From assembly GCA_026399515.1 (NCBI GenBank), contig JAPLQT010000066.1:1-54740 (forward strand): a DNA stretch of 54,740 nt. Direction: 5' to 3'. Made by a program: the position numbers and the translations under genes. Of the stretch, positions 17,566 through 24,846 are shown piece by piece. This DNA comes from Pseudomonadota bacterium (GTDB taxonomy: Bacteria; Pseudomonadota; Gammaproteobacteria; Burkholderiales; Rhodocyclaceae). The notes beneath the pieces are model-generated. The model had not been told where the DNA came from and searched no databases. It worked only from the letters and a program-made list of their open reading frames with translations. Positions within the stretch are counted from its first letter, which is position 1. Each line of letters starts with the position of its first letter.

Positions 17566-18966
17566 CTACGCCTCGCCCTGCGCTTCGGGCACCGCGGCAC
17601 GGATCACCGTCCCGCGGTCGGGACTGCTTTCCACGCTGAACCGCCCGCCCAAAAGCTCTATCCGTTCACGCATTCCCGTCAGTCCGAGGTGGCCGGCCGC
17701 AATCTCCGACCCGGTATCGAATCCGCACCCATGGTCGGCAATCTCCACCACAATCTGGCCTTCAGACCTGGTCAGATGCACATGCTGATTACGTCCGCCT
17801 GCGTGCCGAAATCCATTCGCCAGTGATTCCTGAATCACACGGAACAGGGAGATCTTGACTACCATTGGCACATTGTCCGGCACTTCACCCACGTCGAGGG
17901 ACACACTCCGCCCGGCCTTCCCTTCGTAGTCGCGTATTGCGCGCTCCACGGTTTCGACCAGAGATAGCTGTTCGATCTCCGGCAGATGCAGTCCTTTGGA
18001 AATCGCGCGCAGATCATCCAGCGCCGCTCTCAGCGCAGTAAGCAGCGTGCAAAACTCCTGGCCCACCGAGCGCTCTTTCCCAACGCTCGCCATGCAGGCG
18101 CCGCATACCTCGGCGAGTGCCTCCATACGCATGAGGGTAAGAGCCACACCCTGACCTGGGCCATCGTGGAGATCGCTCGCGATTTTGCCAAGGAATCGCT
18201 CATTGAGTGACGTTGTCCGCGTTGCGGCACGCTGCACGCGCTCATGCAGTTTCTCGTTCTGCTCAAGCAGCGCCGCAAGCTGCGACACCTTTTCCCCAAG
18301 CGCCACGCGTTGAGCGATGATGGTGTCGCTGGCGCGTTTCACCAGGGCAGCGAGCATCAGCAGCATTACCGTGGTAACGACACCCACGAACAGCCAGCTA
18401 CGGAGTCCCGCCAACCGTAACTCGCGCGTCAGGTCGTCGGTCGAATGGTAGAACTCGACGACTGCCAGAATCTCGCCGGTGTGGTCGGCACGCAAAGGTG
18501 CATAGGTCTCCATCAGGCTCGACCAGCGCTGTCGCTCGGACACGTTCTCAGCGTCGTGGAGATCACTTATGCTGGAATTCACTTCGCCGGCGAAGGCAGT
18601 GGCAAGCGCCGGCTTGACCGGAAAACGCAATCCGGTGAGGGCCTGATTGCTGCTGTAGATCACGCGGCCGTCGGGCGCCCAGACTTTGATCAACATGATC
18701 TGTTGGCCGAGACGGGTTCCGGATAGCAATCCGTCGAGGGCTGCACGGTCGACGTCGCTCAACTGTCCGCCGCCGGCCAAGCGCTGCAAGTGCGGCGAGA
18801 CGAAGCTGTCTATGTAAAGACTGGCCAACATTCCCGCGCGGCTGATGACACCTCGTTGGATTTCCCCTTGGACCCATGCGCCGACGAGGATCATTCCAGT
18901 CAACAGAATGACCGCGCCGCCGGCAAGCGACAGGCGCACATGGGCGAACCAGCTTAAGGCATTCAT
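17566..18966 (-). CDS. Membrane sensor histidine kinase (HisKA_3/NarX-DegS type)
   Basis: This 466-residue sensor kinase has membrane helices at about residues 13-33 and 189-209 flanking a periplasmic domain of about 155 residues, which includes VWAPDGRVIYSSN, a PAS/Cache-like strand. A short coiled coil (residues 215-250) leads to the HisKA_3 motif DLHDGPGQG with H267 as the phosphorylation site. The ATP-binding domain ends with IADHGCGFD and GHLGLTGMRERIELLGG. The start at 18966 places the first helix near the N-terminus; an in-frame ATG ten codons upstream is possible. It is divergent from the cytochrome cluster, so it probably senses a periplasmic electron acceptor, donor or redox state. 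The ligand is unknown. Confidence 0.9.
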   Translation of the reverse strand: MNALSWFAHVRLSLAGGAVILLTGMILVGAWVQGEIQRGVISRAGMLASLYIDSFVSPHLQRLAGGGQLSDVDRAALDGLLSGTRLGQQIMLIKVWAPDGRVIYSSNQALTGLRFPVKPALATAFAGEVNSSISDLHDAENVSERQRWSSLMETYAPLRADHTGEILAVVEFYHSTDDLTRELRLAGLRSWLFVGVVTTVMLLMLAALVKRASDTIIAQRVALGEKVSQLAALLEQNEKLHERVQRAATRTTSLNERFLGKIASDLHDGPGQGVALTLMRMEALAEVCGACMASVGKERSVGQEFCTLLTALRAALDDLRAISKGLHLPEIEQLSLVETVERAIRDYEGKAGRSVSLDVGEVPDNVPMVVKISLFRVIQESLANGFRHAGGRNQHVHLTRSEGQIVVEIADHGCGFDTGSEIAAGHLGLTGMRERIELLGGRFSVESSPDRGTVIRAAVPEAQGEA

Positions 18967-19024
18967 GGCGACTCGATTGTAGCAGTCGCTATGCATCGGA
19001 CCAATGGACCATCGGCGTGAGTTT

Positions 19025-19042
19025 ATGCGACCAAGGTCGCAT
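19025..19042. promoter_or_regulatory. Perfect 7-2-7 palindrome, candidate response-regulator operator
   Basis: ATGCGACCAAGGTCGCAT is a perfect 18-base palindrome. It contains heptamers TGCGACC and GGTCGCA separated by two bases, the arrangement bound by NarL-family dimers. It lies 93 bases upstream of the first cytochrome gene and 59 bases upstream of the kinase gene. The base sequence differs from the NarL consensus, so binding by the adjacent regulator is inference. Confidence 0.55.
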
Positions 19043-19134
19043 CAATTTTGCGCACAAGGCCCATTGTCGGACAAGTCAACATTGTTGCAGTATCTCGATG
19101 GCATTCTTGTTACATCATTTGAAAAGGGAAAACC

Positions 19135-19443
19135 ATGAGATCTTTATTCATAATGACCTTGGCTTTGTGGATGCTCTCCGGCGAAGCACTCGCCGATGGC
19201 GCTCAACTTTTCAAGGACAGGGCTTGCTGGTCCTGTCATGGCAAAGACGGCAAGACGCCGCTCTTGCCAACCTATCCGAAGATCGCCGGTCAGAGCGCGC
19301 AGTATGCTGAAAAGCAGATCCAGGATATCAAGAGCGGCGCGCGCGCGAATGCCAATACCGAAGCCATGAAGGGCGTAATGCCCATTGTCAGCGATGACGA
19401 AATCAAGGAACTCGCCCAATTCGTCTCCAAATTGAAACCATAG
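19135..19443 (+). CDS. Periplasmic monoheme cytochrome c (c553 type)
   Basis: This 102-residue small class I cytochrome c has a signal peptide that ends near residue 20 (GEALA, mature DGAQLFKD). The single heme site is CWSCH at residues 31-35. YPKIAGQSAQYAEKQI and MKGVMPIVSDDEIKELAQFV are typical of the c553/c4 family, the methionine being the sixth iron ligand. It is the first gene of the electron-transfer cluster and is divergent from the sensor kinase. It probably shuttles electrons in the periplasm to or from the multiheme proteins encoded downstream. Confidence 0.9.
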   Translation: MRSLFIMTLALWMLSGEALADGAQLFKDRACWSCHGKDGKTPLLPTYPKIAGQSAQYAEKQIQDIKSGARANANTEAMKGVMPIVSDDEIKELAQFVSKLKP

Positions 19444-19554
19444 ATGAACCCAATTGTTCCGAACACGCGACCACAGTCGTGATATCCGGTTTTGCTCAAG
19501 TGGGACGGCGAGATGAAATCGATGCCTGCCCAATTCTTCGGAAAGGATAGACGA

Positions 19555-20355
19555 ATGAAGATTTTATTTGCCTCCGCCCTGACTTTATCGCTGGCGATTT
19601 CGCTGCCATCGGGAGCCGCACCCCTGGAAAGGGCCGATAAGCTTTGTATTGCCCAATACAATCAGTGCTTGGCCTTGATTCCGCCTCCTTCGGACAAGAC
19701 GGGAGACGCCAAAGACAATACCTTGCTTTGGAACGCCAAGAACGGCGACAAGATTGCAGCCCTCAAGCTCAAGGGCGATATTGTTCGCGGCAAGAAAGCC
19801 TATGAGATTTGCTCCGCATGTCATTTGCGTACTGGCTCCGGCCTCCCGAAGATCAACATCCCGCAAATCGCCGGCCAGCACTCTTCCGTCATAATCAAGC
19901 AACTCTCGGATCTGCGTGCCGGCATACGTTACGCACCGACCATGGAGCCATTTGCGTCGACGCTCAAGGGGCCCCAGGACCTGGCTGATTTGGCGGCCTA
20001 CCTCGAAACGTTGTGCATCCCCGCAGAACATGGCAAATATGAAGATGCGGATGCAAAACAGAAGATCGCGGAAGGCAAGACGATCTATTTTGAAAAGTGC
20101 AAGACTTGCCATGGCGCGGACGGTTCCGGGGACAAAGATCAGTTCTATCCCGTGATTGCCGGGCAGCACTATCAATATCTGGTGCGCCAGTTGATCGAGA
20201 TTCGCGACGGCTTGCGCCGTAATTCCGACCCGGACATGGTCAAGGCCCTCAAGAGATTCAGCGACAGTGATCGTGTCGCAGTCTCGGCTTACATGGCCGG
20301 TCTAAGCATGGCCGGCAAAACGTGTCCCGCGGCACCCAATATCACAAAAAAATAG
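19555..20355 (+). CDS. Periplasmic diheme cytochrome c (c4-like)
   Basis: This 266-residue protein has a signal peptide (MKILFASALTLSLAISLPSG) and heme sites CSACH at 86-90 and CKTCH at 182-186. Each domain carries the c4-type sequence IAGQHxxxxxxQLxxxRxG: PQIAGQHSSVIIKQLSDLRAG and VIAGQHYQYLVRQLIEIRDG. The start at 19555 has GGAAAGGAT upstream; in-frame ATGs at 19492, 19513 and 19522 precede the signal peptide. About 65 residues between the signal and the first heme have no clear homology and include a CIAQYNQC pair that could form a disulfide. It is probably an electron carrier between the membrane complex and a partner. Confidence 0.88.
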   Translation: MKILFASALTLSLAISLPSGAAPLERADKLCIAQYNQCLALIPPPSDKTGDAKDNTLLWNAKNGDKIAALKLKGDIVRGKKAYEICSACHLRTGSGLPKINIPQIAGQHSSVIIKQLSDLRAGIRYAPTMEPFASTLKGPQDLADLAAYLETLCIPAEHGKYEDADAKQKIAEGKTIYFEKCKTCHGADGSGDKDQFYPVIAGQHYQYLVRQLIEIRDGLRRNSDPDMVKALKRFSDSDRVAVSAYMAGLSMAGKTCPAAPNITKK

Positions 20356-20503
20356 CCGCTTCCCCTGACGCTTGATATCGCCGTCTATCGCCGCGTTGCC
20401 GCCGCCGGGATCGGAGCAAGACGCTCAGGGAGAATGGAATGATGAATCTCATTGGGACCAGAGGATTGACACGATGGCCCAGCTCCACTTTAGGAGAAGT
20501 CTG

Positions 20504-20578
20504 ATGGCATTGCTGGATACGAAAATGAGTCCCATGAAGCGCGAAGCTTGGAGAAGTGAAATATGCCAAACCATATAG
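20504..20578 (+). CDS. Possible 24-residue leader peptide upstream of the hexaheme cytochrome gene
   Basis: A strong ribosome site, TAGGAGA, lies seven bases before ATG 20504. The reading frame MALLDTKMSPMKREAWRSEI ends at 20578, overlapping the start of the hexaheme gene (20563) by 16 bases. This could couple translation of the cytochrome. The peptide has no recognisable family and may not be made; the call rests only on the ribosome site and the overlap. Confidence 0.25.
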   Translation: MALLDTKMSPMKREAWRSEICQTI

Positions 20579-21594
20579 TCCGGCTACTTCTCGTGATGGC
20601 AATCTGCGCCGCGGTTGCATACGTCGGCAAGCAGTTGCTGACGGTCGATTCCTTCTACCGATTTGGACATTATCGCGGCAACTCGGTTGCTGAAATCGCT
20701 TCCGACAAGCCCAAGTATGCCACGTCGAAATCTTGTGAGACTTGCCACAAGGAGATCTACGCGGAATGGTCGAAGAGCGTGCACTACAACCCCGAACAGG
20801 GCAAAGTTGTCAAATGCGAAGTCTGTCATGGCGCCTCGGGAAGTCGTGACAAGAACCCCAATGCTTACAACTCCTCCACGGGCAAGGATCACCCGAAGAA
20901 TCTGAAACTGGAGAATCCGTCTGACACCGTAAAGCTGTGCACCGCCTGCCATGAGCAGATGCCGGGCAGACCAAGGGAGCAGAAACAGATTGTGGTTGTC
21001 ACCCACACCGGCAACCAGCAATGCAAGGATTGCCATGACTTCCATTCGCCTCGGAAATTTGTCGGGACATCGACGTCCAAGCCGGGCAATGCCGCGGCTG
21101 GCAAGGCGATTTCCGAAGATTGCGTGGAATGCCATGGCAAGCTGGGTGTCAGCGAAGATATCGAATTCCCCAGCATCGCCGGACAGCCTCAAACCTACCT
21201 TGCCGACGCGATCAAGGCATATACGAAGGACTTGCGCAGAGGTAATCGGATGAGAAAGCGGGCCCAGGACCTGAGTGTTACTGACAGCGAAAATCTTGCC
21301 GCCTACTATGCCAGCCTGACCTGCAAGAGCGCCAAGGATGGTGAGCCAAACGCGGCTATTCGCGGCAGGGCCCTGGCCGGGAAATGCGCAGGTTGCCATG
21401 GGGAAAAGGGCATCAGCGACAAGCTCATGTGGCCGTCACTCGCCGGTTTGTCGAAGAGCTATCTTGAGGAGGCGCTGAAATCCTACAAAGCCGAGCGCAG
21501 GAAGAACGGCATGATGAACATTGTCGCCAGAAACCTGAGCGACGCCGACGGCGCCGACTTGGCGGCCTATTACGCAAATCTCGCATGCCGGTGA
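20563..21594 (+). CDS. Membrane-anchored hexaheme cytochrome c (tetraheme domain fused to two c553-like domains)
   Basis: This 343-residue multiheme cytochrome has one N-terminal hydrophobic helix (residues 5-25), probably an uncleaved anchor. Four heme sites in the first half (CETCH 58-62, CEVCH 85-89, CTACH 126-130, CKDCH 154-158) are spaced like NapC/NrfH or c554-type tetraheme domains. Two more (CVECH 187-191, CAGCH 275-279) each begin a c553-like unit with PSIAGQPQTYLADAIKAY and PSLAGLSKSYLEEALKSY. It precedes the ferredoxin and NrfD genes by a few bases and is the natural electron outlet of that quinol module. It is not long enough for octaheme MccA or pentaheme NrfA, so catalysis is not assumed. 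Confidence 0.88.
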   Translation: MPNHIVRLLLVMAICAAVAYVGKQLLTVDSFYRFGHYRGNSVAEIASDKPKYATSKSCETCHKEIYAEWSKSVHYNPEQGKVVKCEVCHGASGSRDKNPNAYNSSTGKDHPKNLKLENPSDTVKLCTACHEQMPGRPREQKQIVVVTHTGNQQCKDCHDFHSPRKFVGTSTSKPGNAAAGKAISEDCVECHGKLGVSEDIEFPSIAGQPQTYLADAIKAYTKDLRRGNRMRKRAQDLSVTDSENLAAYYASLTCKSAKDGEPNAAIRGRALAGKCAGCHGEKGISDKLMWPSLAGLSKSYLEEALKSYKAERRKNGMMNIVARNLSDADGADLAAYYANLACR

Positions 21595-21622
21595 CGCGAC
21601 CATGGGAATAGAGGAGAACAGG

Positions 21623-22450
21623 ATGGACGACAAGCCAGAGTCCGGAGAACCACCAGAAGCAGGGCGCAGAAAGTTCCTGGGCCTTGTCGGCGGCGGCAGC
21701 ATCGCGATCGCGACGACTGCGCTTCTGCCCCAAGCTGCTGCCGTCGTTGTGCCCGACAAACCGGAAATCCCCGGATATGACTGGAACAAGCATCATTGGG
21801 CCTTCGGTATCGATGCGACCAAATGCATCGGCTGCCTGCGTTGCGTCGAAGCCTGCAAAGTGGAGAACAACGTCCCAACGGACGCCAACCATTTTCGCAC
21901 CTGGGTGGAGCGTTATGTCACCCTGGAAGGGGAAGAAAAAACACGCATCGATAGCCAGCATGATCCGGTGAACATCCAGGCCGCAGGTGCCGAGGGGAAG
22001 TACCGGTTTGCCAACCGCTACAAGGATGCCAAGGTGGAGAAGGCCTTCTTTGTGCCCAAGCTGTGCAACCACTGCACTCATCCGGCTTGTGTACAGGTAT
22101 GCCCGGTCGGCGCCACCTACAAGACTGAGGACGGCGCGGTACTGATCGACCACACCATGTGCATCGGCTGCCAGTATTGCGTCCAGGCCTGCCCTTATGG
22201 CGCACGCTTTTTCAACGAGGAGATTCAGGCAACGGACAAATGCACCTGGTGCTATCACCGCATCACCAAGGGCTTGAACCCGGCCTGTGTCGAGGTTTGT
22301 CCGGTCAGCGCACGTATTTTCGGCGATCGCAATGACAAGCAGAGCCCGATCAGCGTCTTTCTTCGAAATAACCGGGTAACCGTCCTCAGGCCGGAATCCG
22401 GTAATGCGCCGAATGTCTTCTATGTGGGCATAGACAAGGAGGTCAGCTAG
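21623..22450 (+). CDS. Tat-exported four-cluster ferredoxin subunit (NrfC/PsrB/DsrO type)
   Basis: This 275-residue iron-sulfur protein carries four [4Fe-4S] cysteine groups: CIGCLRCVEAC, CNHCTHPACVQVCP, CIGCQYCVQACP, and CTWC with CVEVCP. The start at 21623 has GAGGAG upstream; ATG 21602 would consume that site. The N-terminus contains GRRKFLGLVGGGS, a twin-arginine export signal, so it works in the periplasm like NrfC, PsrB or DsrO. It transfers electrons between the NrfD-like membrane protein encoded next, whose GTG overlaps its stop by one base, and the cytochromes encoded upstream. No molybdopterin subunit gene is present in the window. Confidence 0.9.
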   Translation: MDDKPESGEPPEAGRRKFLGLVGGGSIAIATTALLPQAAAVVVPDKPEIPGYDWNKHHWAFGIDATKCIGCLRCVEACKVENNVPTDANHFRTWVERYVTLEGEEKTRIDSQHDPVNIQAAGAEGKYRFANRYKDAKVEKAFFVPKLCNHCTHPACVQVCPVGATYKTEDGAVLIDHTMCIGCQYCVQACPYGARFFNEEIQATDKCTWCYHRITKGLNPACVEVCPVSARIFGDRNDKQSPISVFLRNNRVTVLRPESGNAPNVFYVGIDKEVS

Positions 22451-23628
22451 TGGATACGCTCTTTCACGTCGCGCCCTTCACCGGCTACGTCTATCCCAAT
22501 GAGACGGTCATTCCGTGGACCGTCCTGATCGCGATCTATCCCTATCTGACCGGACTGGTGGCGGGCGCGTTCACCATGTCCAGTTTGTACCAGGTGTTCG
22601 GCATGCAGCGTTTCAAGCCGGTCGCGCACTTTGCCATGTTGACCTCGCTGTGCTGCATGCTGATCGTCCCCTTGCCCTTGCTGCTGCACCTTGGCCAACC
22701 GATGCGGGCATTGAATCCGGTGATCACCCCGCATATCACTTCCGCCTTCGCCATCTTTGGCTATGCCGCCGGGTTTTATGTAATTTTGCTGTTGCTGGAA
22801 AACTGGTTCGTTTTCCGTCCCCACATCGTCGCGCAGGCGCAGCAAAGGACGGGACCGCTCGGATGGTTCTATCGCATCCTGACTCTGGGTTCTTACGATC
22901 TGTCGGATAGGGCGATGCGCTATGACAGGAAATGGATTTTCGCTTTGGCGATTATCGGGATTCCAGGCGCCCATGGTTTGCACGGCTATGTCGGATTTGT
23001 CTTCGGTTCGCTGAAGTCGAGAGAATGGTGGTCTTCAGACCTGATGCCGCCGATTTTCCTGTTTTCCGCGATCATCTCCGGGGTCGCACTGTTGATCGTG
23101 CTGTATGCGATTTCCTGCAGACTGCGCAAGATCCCGATTGATCTTGATTGCATGAAAGGCATGACCTATACACTGTGGGGCTTCATGTTGTTCGCGCTGT
23201 TGTTGGAGGCGGTGGAGTTTGCCAGCCTGGTATATCGCGGCCGGGAGGGCATCGAAGTAATACTGGAGTACGTGTCAGGCCCGCTCATCGTTCCGTTCTG
23301 GATTATTCAAATCGGTGTTTGTTCGCTCGTCCCTGTCCTCTGGCTGACGTACATGATCTGGCGAGGTGTCGGTGGAAATGCGCTGATCGCCGGTACTGTC
23401 CTGAGCGCCCTGCTGGTACTGGTCGGCGTATTGATGATGCGCTGGAACGTGGTCATCGGCGGACAGGAAATCGCCAAGACCGGCAAGGGCTTGCTGACCT
23501 ACCACATGCCCCTCTTCGAAAGGGAGAGCGCTGTGACTGCGGCTGTTCTTCTGATTGCGCCATTTGTCTTGCTCGCGGCGGCAGTCCGGCTATTCCCGCC
23601 CTGGGATGACACGAATGGCCCCCACTAG
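22450..23628 (+). CDS. NrfD/PsrC-type membrane quinol-interacting protein
   Basis: This 392-residue integral membrane protein has about nine or ten helices. Examples are TVLIAIYPYLTGLVAGAF near residues 24-41, the HFAMLTSLCCMLIVPLPLL segment and the final AVTAAVLLIAPFVLLAAAV. It matches NrfD/PsrC proteins, which exchange electrons with the quinone pool and pair with a periplasmic ferredoxin. The GTG start at 22450 overlaps the ferredoxin stop (TAGTG). Conserved charged residues within helices, such as the glutamates in LLLEAVEFASL, could take part in quinol or proton chemistry. It is the last gene of the electron-transfer cluster; the direction of electron flow cannot be read from sequence. 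Confidence 0.88.
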   Translation: MDTLFHVAPFTGYVYPNETVIPWTVLIAIYPYLTGLVAGAFTMSSLYQVFGMQRFKPVAHFAMLTSLCCMLIVPLPLLLHLGQPMRALNPVITPHITSAFAIFGYAAGFYVILLLLENWFVFRPHIVAQAQQRTGPLGWFYRILTLGSYDLSDRAMRYDRKWIFALAIIGIPGAHGLHGYVGFVFGSLKSREWWSSDLMPPIFLFSAIISGVALLIVLYAISCRLRKIPIDLDCMKGMTYTLWGFMLFALLLEAVEFASLVYRGREGIEVILEYVSGPLIVPFWIIQIGVCSLVPVLWLTYMIWRGVGGNALIAGTVLSALLVLVGVLMMRWNVVIGGQEIAKTGKGLLTYHMPLFERESAVTAAVLLIAPFVLLAAAVRLFPPWDDTNGPH

Positions 23629-23787
23629 GTCCTTCTCAGGAAATCTTCAAGGAAAGGCATGCGCAAGCACAGCGCAAGTCGCGAGGCGTCGTGAGGAGAA
23701 TATTGCCGCAAGTTGGGTGGTGGGTTCTCCGCACAACCCGATTTCAATTTTTGTGAAAGCGTTGCACGGATCGTCCTACCGGCACGG

Positions 23788-24573
23788 CTAGGCTGCTGCG
23801 ATGGTCTGTCTGGCGAAGGTTTCGACGATAGCTGCGGCGGCTTGCCTGAGGGTGGGGACGTAGCCCAGCAATTGATCGAGCGACATGCGTACGACGGGGG
23901 CCTGTACCGCGATGGCGGCGCAGGCACGGTTTCTGTCGAGCATGACTGGAACCGCCACGGCGATGATGCCCTGGAGATTTTCCTGATTGTTGATGCCGAC
24001 TTTGCGTCGCCGCGTTGCCTCGATCTCCTTCTTCAGCAGCGCGCGATCGGTGATGGTGTTCTCGGCGCCGGCTCCGGCGCGCAGCGGCAGTGTCTTGAGC
24101 ATTCTGTCGCGTTTGTCTTTGGGCAGCAGGCTCAACAGCAGTTTTCCCGTGGCGGTGCAATGCAGGGGCACGGTGGAGCCCGGTTGCAGGTGCACGCGCA
24201 AGGGCCACTGGGTTTCGACGCGGTCGATATAGACAATCTCGGTGCCGTTCAGCGTCGTCAGATTGCAGGTCTCGCCGATCTGTTCGACCAGGTCCTTCAG
24301 GATCGCGTGGCGTTCCGCCGCGGGTCCGGAATTCATCATGAGATTCAGCGCGAATTGATTGACGCGGCTCGAGCATTCGTAATGCCTGCCTCCGACGCTG
24401 CGGGCGACCAGCCAGCTTTCCTGAAGCTGTTGCAGGATGCGGTGCACCGTCGGTTTCGGCAGTTCGATCGCGTCCACGATATCCGGTAGCGAAAGCGGTC
24501 GTTTCGCTTCGGCCAATATTTCCAGAATCCGGAACGCCCGGATGGCGGCCGAGTTGGCCTGATTGCTTTTCAT
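23788..24573 (-). CDS. IclR-family transcriptional regulator (probable sulfoacetate operon regulator)
   Basis: This 261-residue IclR protein has an N-terminal winged helix-turn-helix (AIRAFRILEILAEAKRPLSL, then LPKPTVHRILQQLQ) and a C-terminal ligand-binding domain with GEIVYIDRVE-like NGTEIVYIDRVETQ, HCTATGKLLLSLLP and IIAVAVPVMLDRN. It is divergent from xsc. In Cupriavidus the known sulfoacetate regulator SauR is, as I recall, of the LysR type, so an IclR regulator here would be a different solution. IclR proteins may activate or repress; a palindrome 37 bases upstream of its start is the likely operator. The effector, perhaps sulfoacetate or sulfoacetyl-CoA, is inference. Confidence 0.9.
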   Translation of the reverse strand: MKSNQANSAAIRAFRILEILAEAKRPLSLPDIVDAIELPKPTVHRILQQLQESWLVARSVGGRHYECSSRVNQFALNLMMNSGPAAERHAILKDLVEQIGETCNLTTLNGTEIVYIDRVETQWPLRVHLQPGSTVPLHCTATGKLLLSLLPKDKRDRMLKTLPLRAGAGAENTITDRALLKKEIEATRRRKVGINNQENLQGIIAVAVPVMLDRNRACAAIAVQAPVVRMSLDQLLGYVPTLRQAAAAIVETFARQTIAAA

Positions 24574-24580
24574 GCATCGA

Positions 24581-24608
24581 ATCCTACAGTTTGCGAGACG
24601 AAAATCAA
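24581..24608 (-). promoter_or_regulatory. Possible promoter of the IclR regulator gene
   Basis: On the minus strand, TTGATT (24608-24603) and TAGGAT (24586-24581) are separated by 16 bases. The -35 element abuts the palindrome at 24610-24624, fitting autoregulation. The predicted transcript start would be almost at the ATG (24573), so either the message is leaderless or the prediction is off. Confidence 0.35.
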
Positions 24609-24609
24609 G

Positions 24610-24624
24610 ATAATTTCGAATTAT
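24610..24624. promoter_or_regulatory. 15-base palindrome, candidate IclR operator
   Basis: ATAATTTCGAATTAT has six-base arms around TCG. IclR-family sites are typically AT-rich 15-base palindromes of this form. It lies in the divergent control region between the regulator gene and xsc. Confidence 0.5.
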
Positions 24625-24723
24625 TTGTCTTTAGAGCATGAGTTTTTCAGTTAATCGAGACAAACATGTCGGCGACTTTTGTTCCAATGGACTCGCGTTG
24701 CTTTCCCGGTTCCGCGAGCGAAG

Positions 24724-24757
24724 GAAAGCGGCATACAAAAGAAAGCGGCATACAAAA
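24724..24757 (+). repeat. 17-base perfect tandem duplication in the xsc leader
   Basis: GAAAGCGGCATACAAAA occurs twice in direct succession (24724-24740 and 24741-24757), 90 bases before the xsc start, and is followed by AAAC. It may be a recent slippage duplication or a paired binding site. Confidence 0.85.
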
Positions 24758-24846
24758 AAACACCATCAGGCGCAGACCCGGTGCAAAGACTTGGCGTGCT
24801 GCGCGATGCGTGCAACGATCAACGTAACTACAGGAAGGAGCGATAC

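Noticed and set aside
19064-19074. TTGTCGGACAA as a second regulator site near the cytochrome promoter
   Set aside because: Five-base arms around one base are too short to stand out from chance; the 7-2-7 palindrome nearby is the better candidate.
20563-21594. Octaheme sulfite reductase MccA or nitrite reductase NrfA
   Set aside because: It has only six CxxCH sites, no special CxxCK or CX15CH heme, and half the length expected.
24679-24846. Upstream extension of xsc to an earlier start
   Set aside because: The added residues run through the duplicated 17-base repeat and have no counterpart in Xsc proteins; ATG 24847 has the ribosome site.
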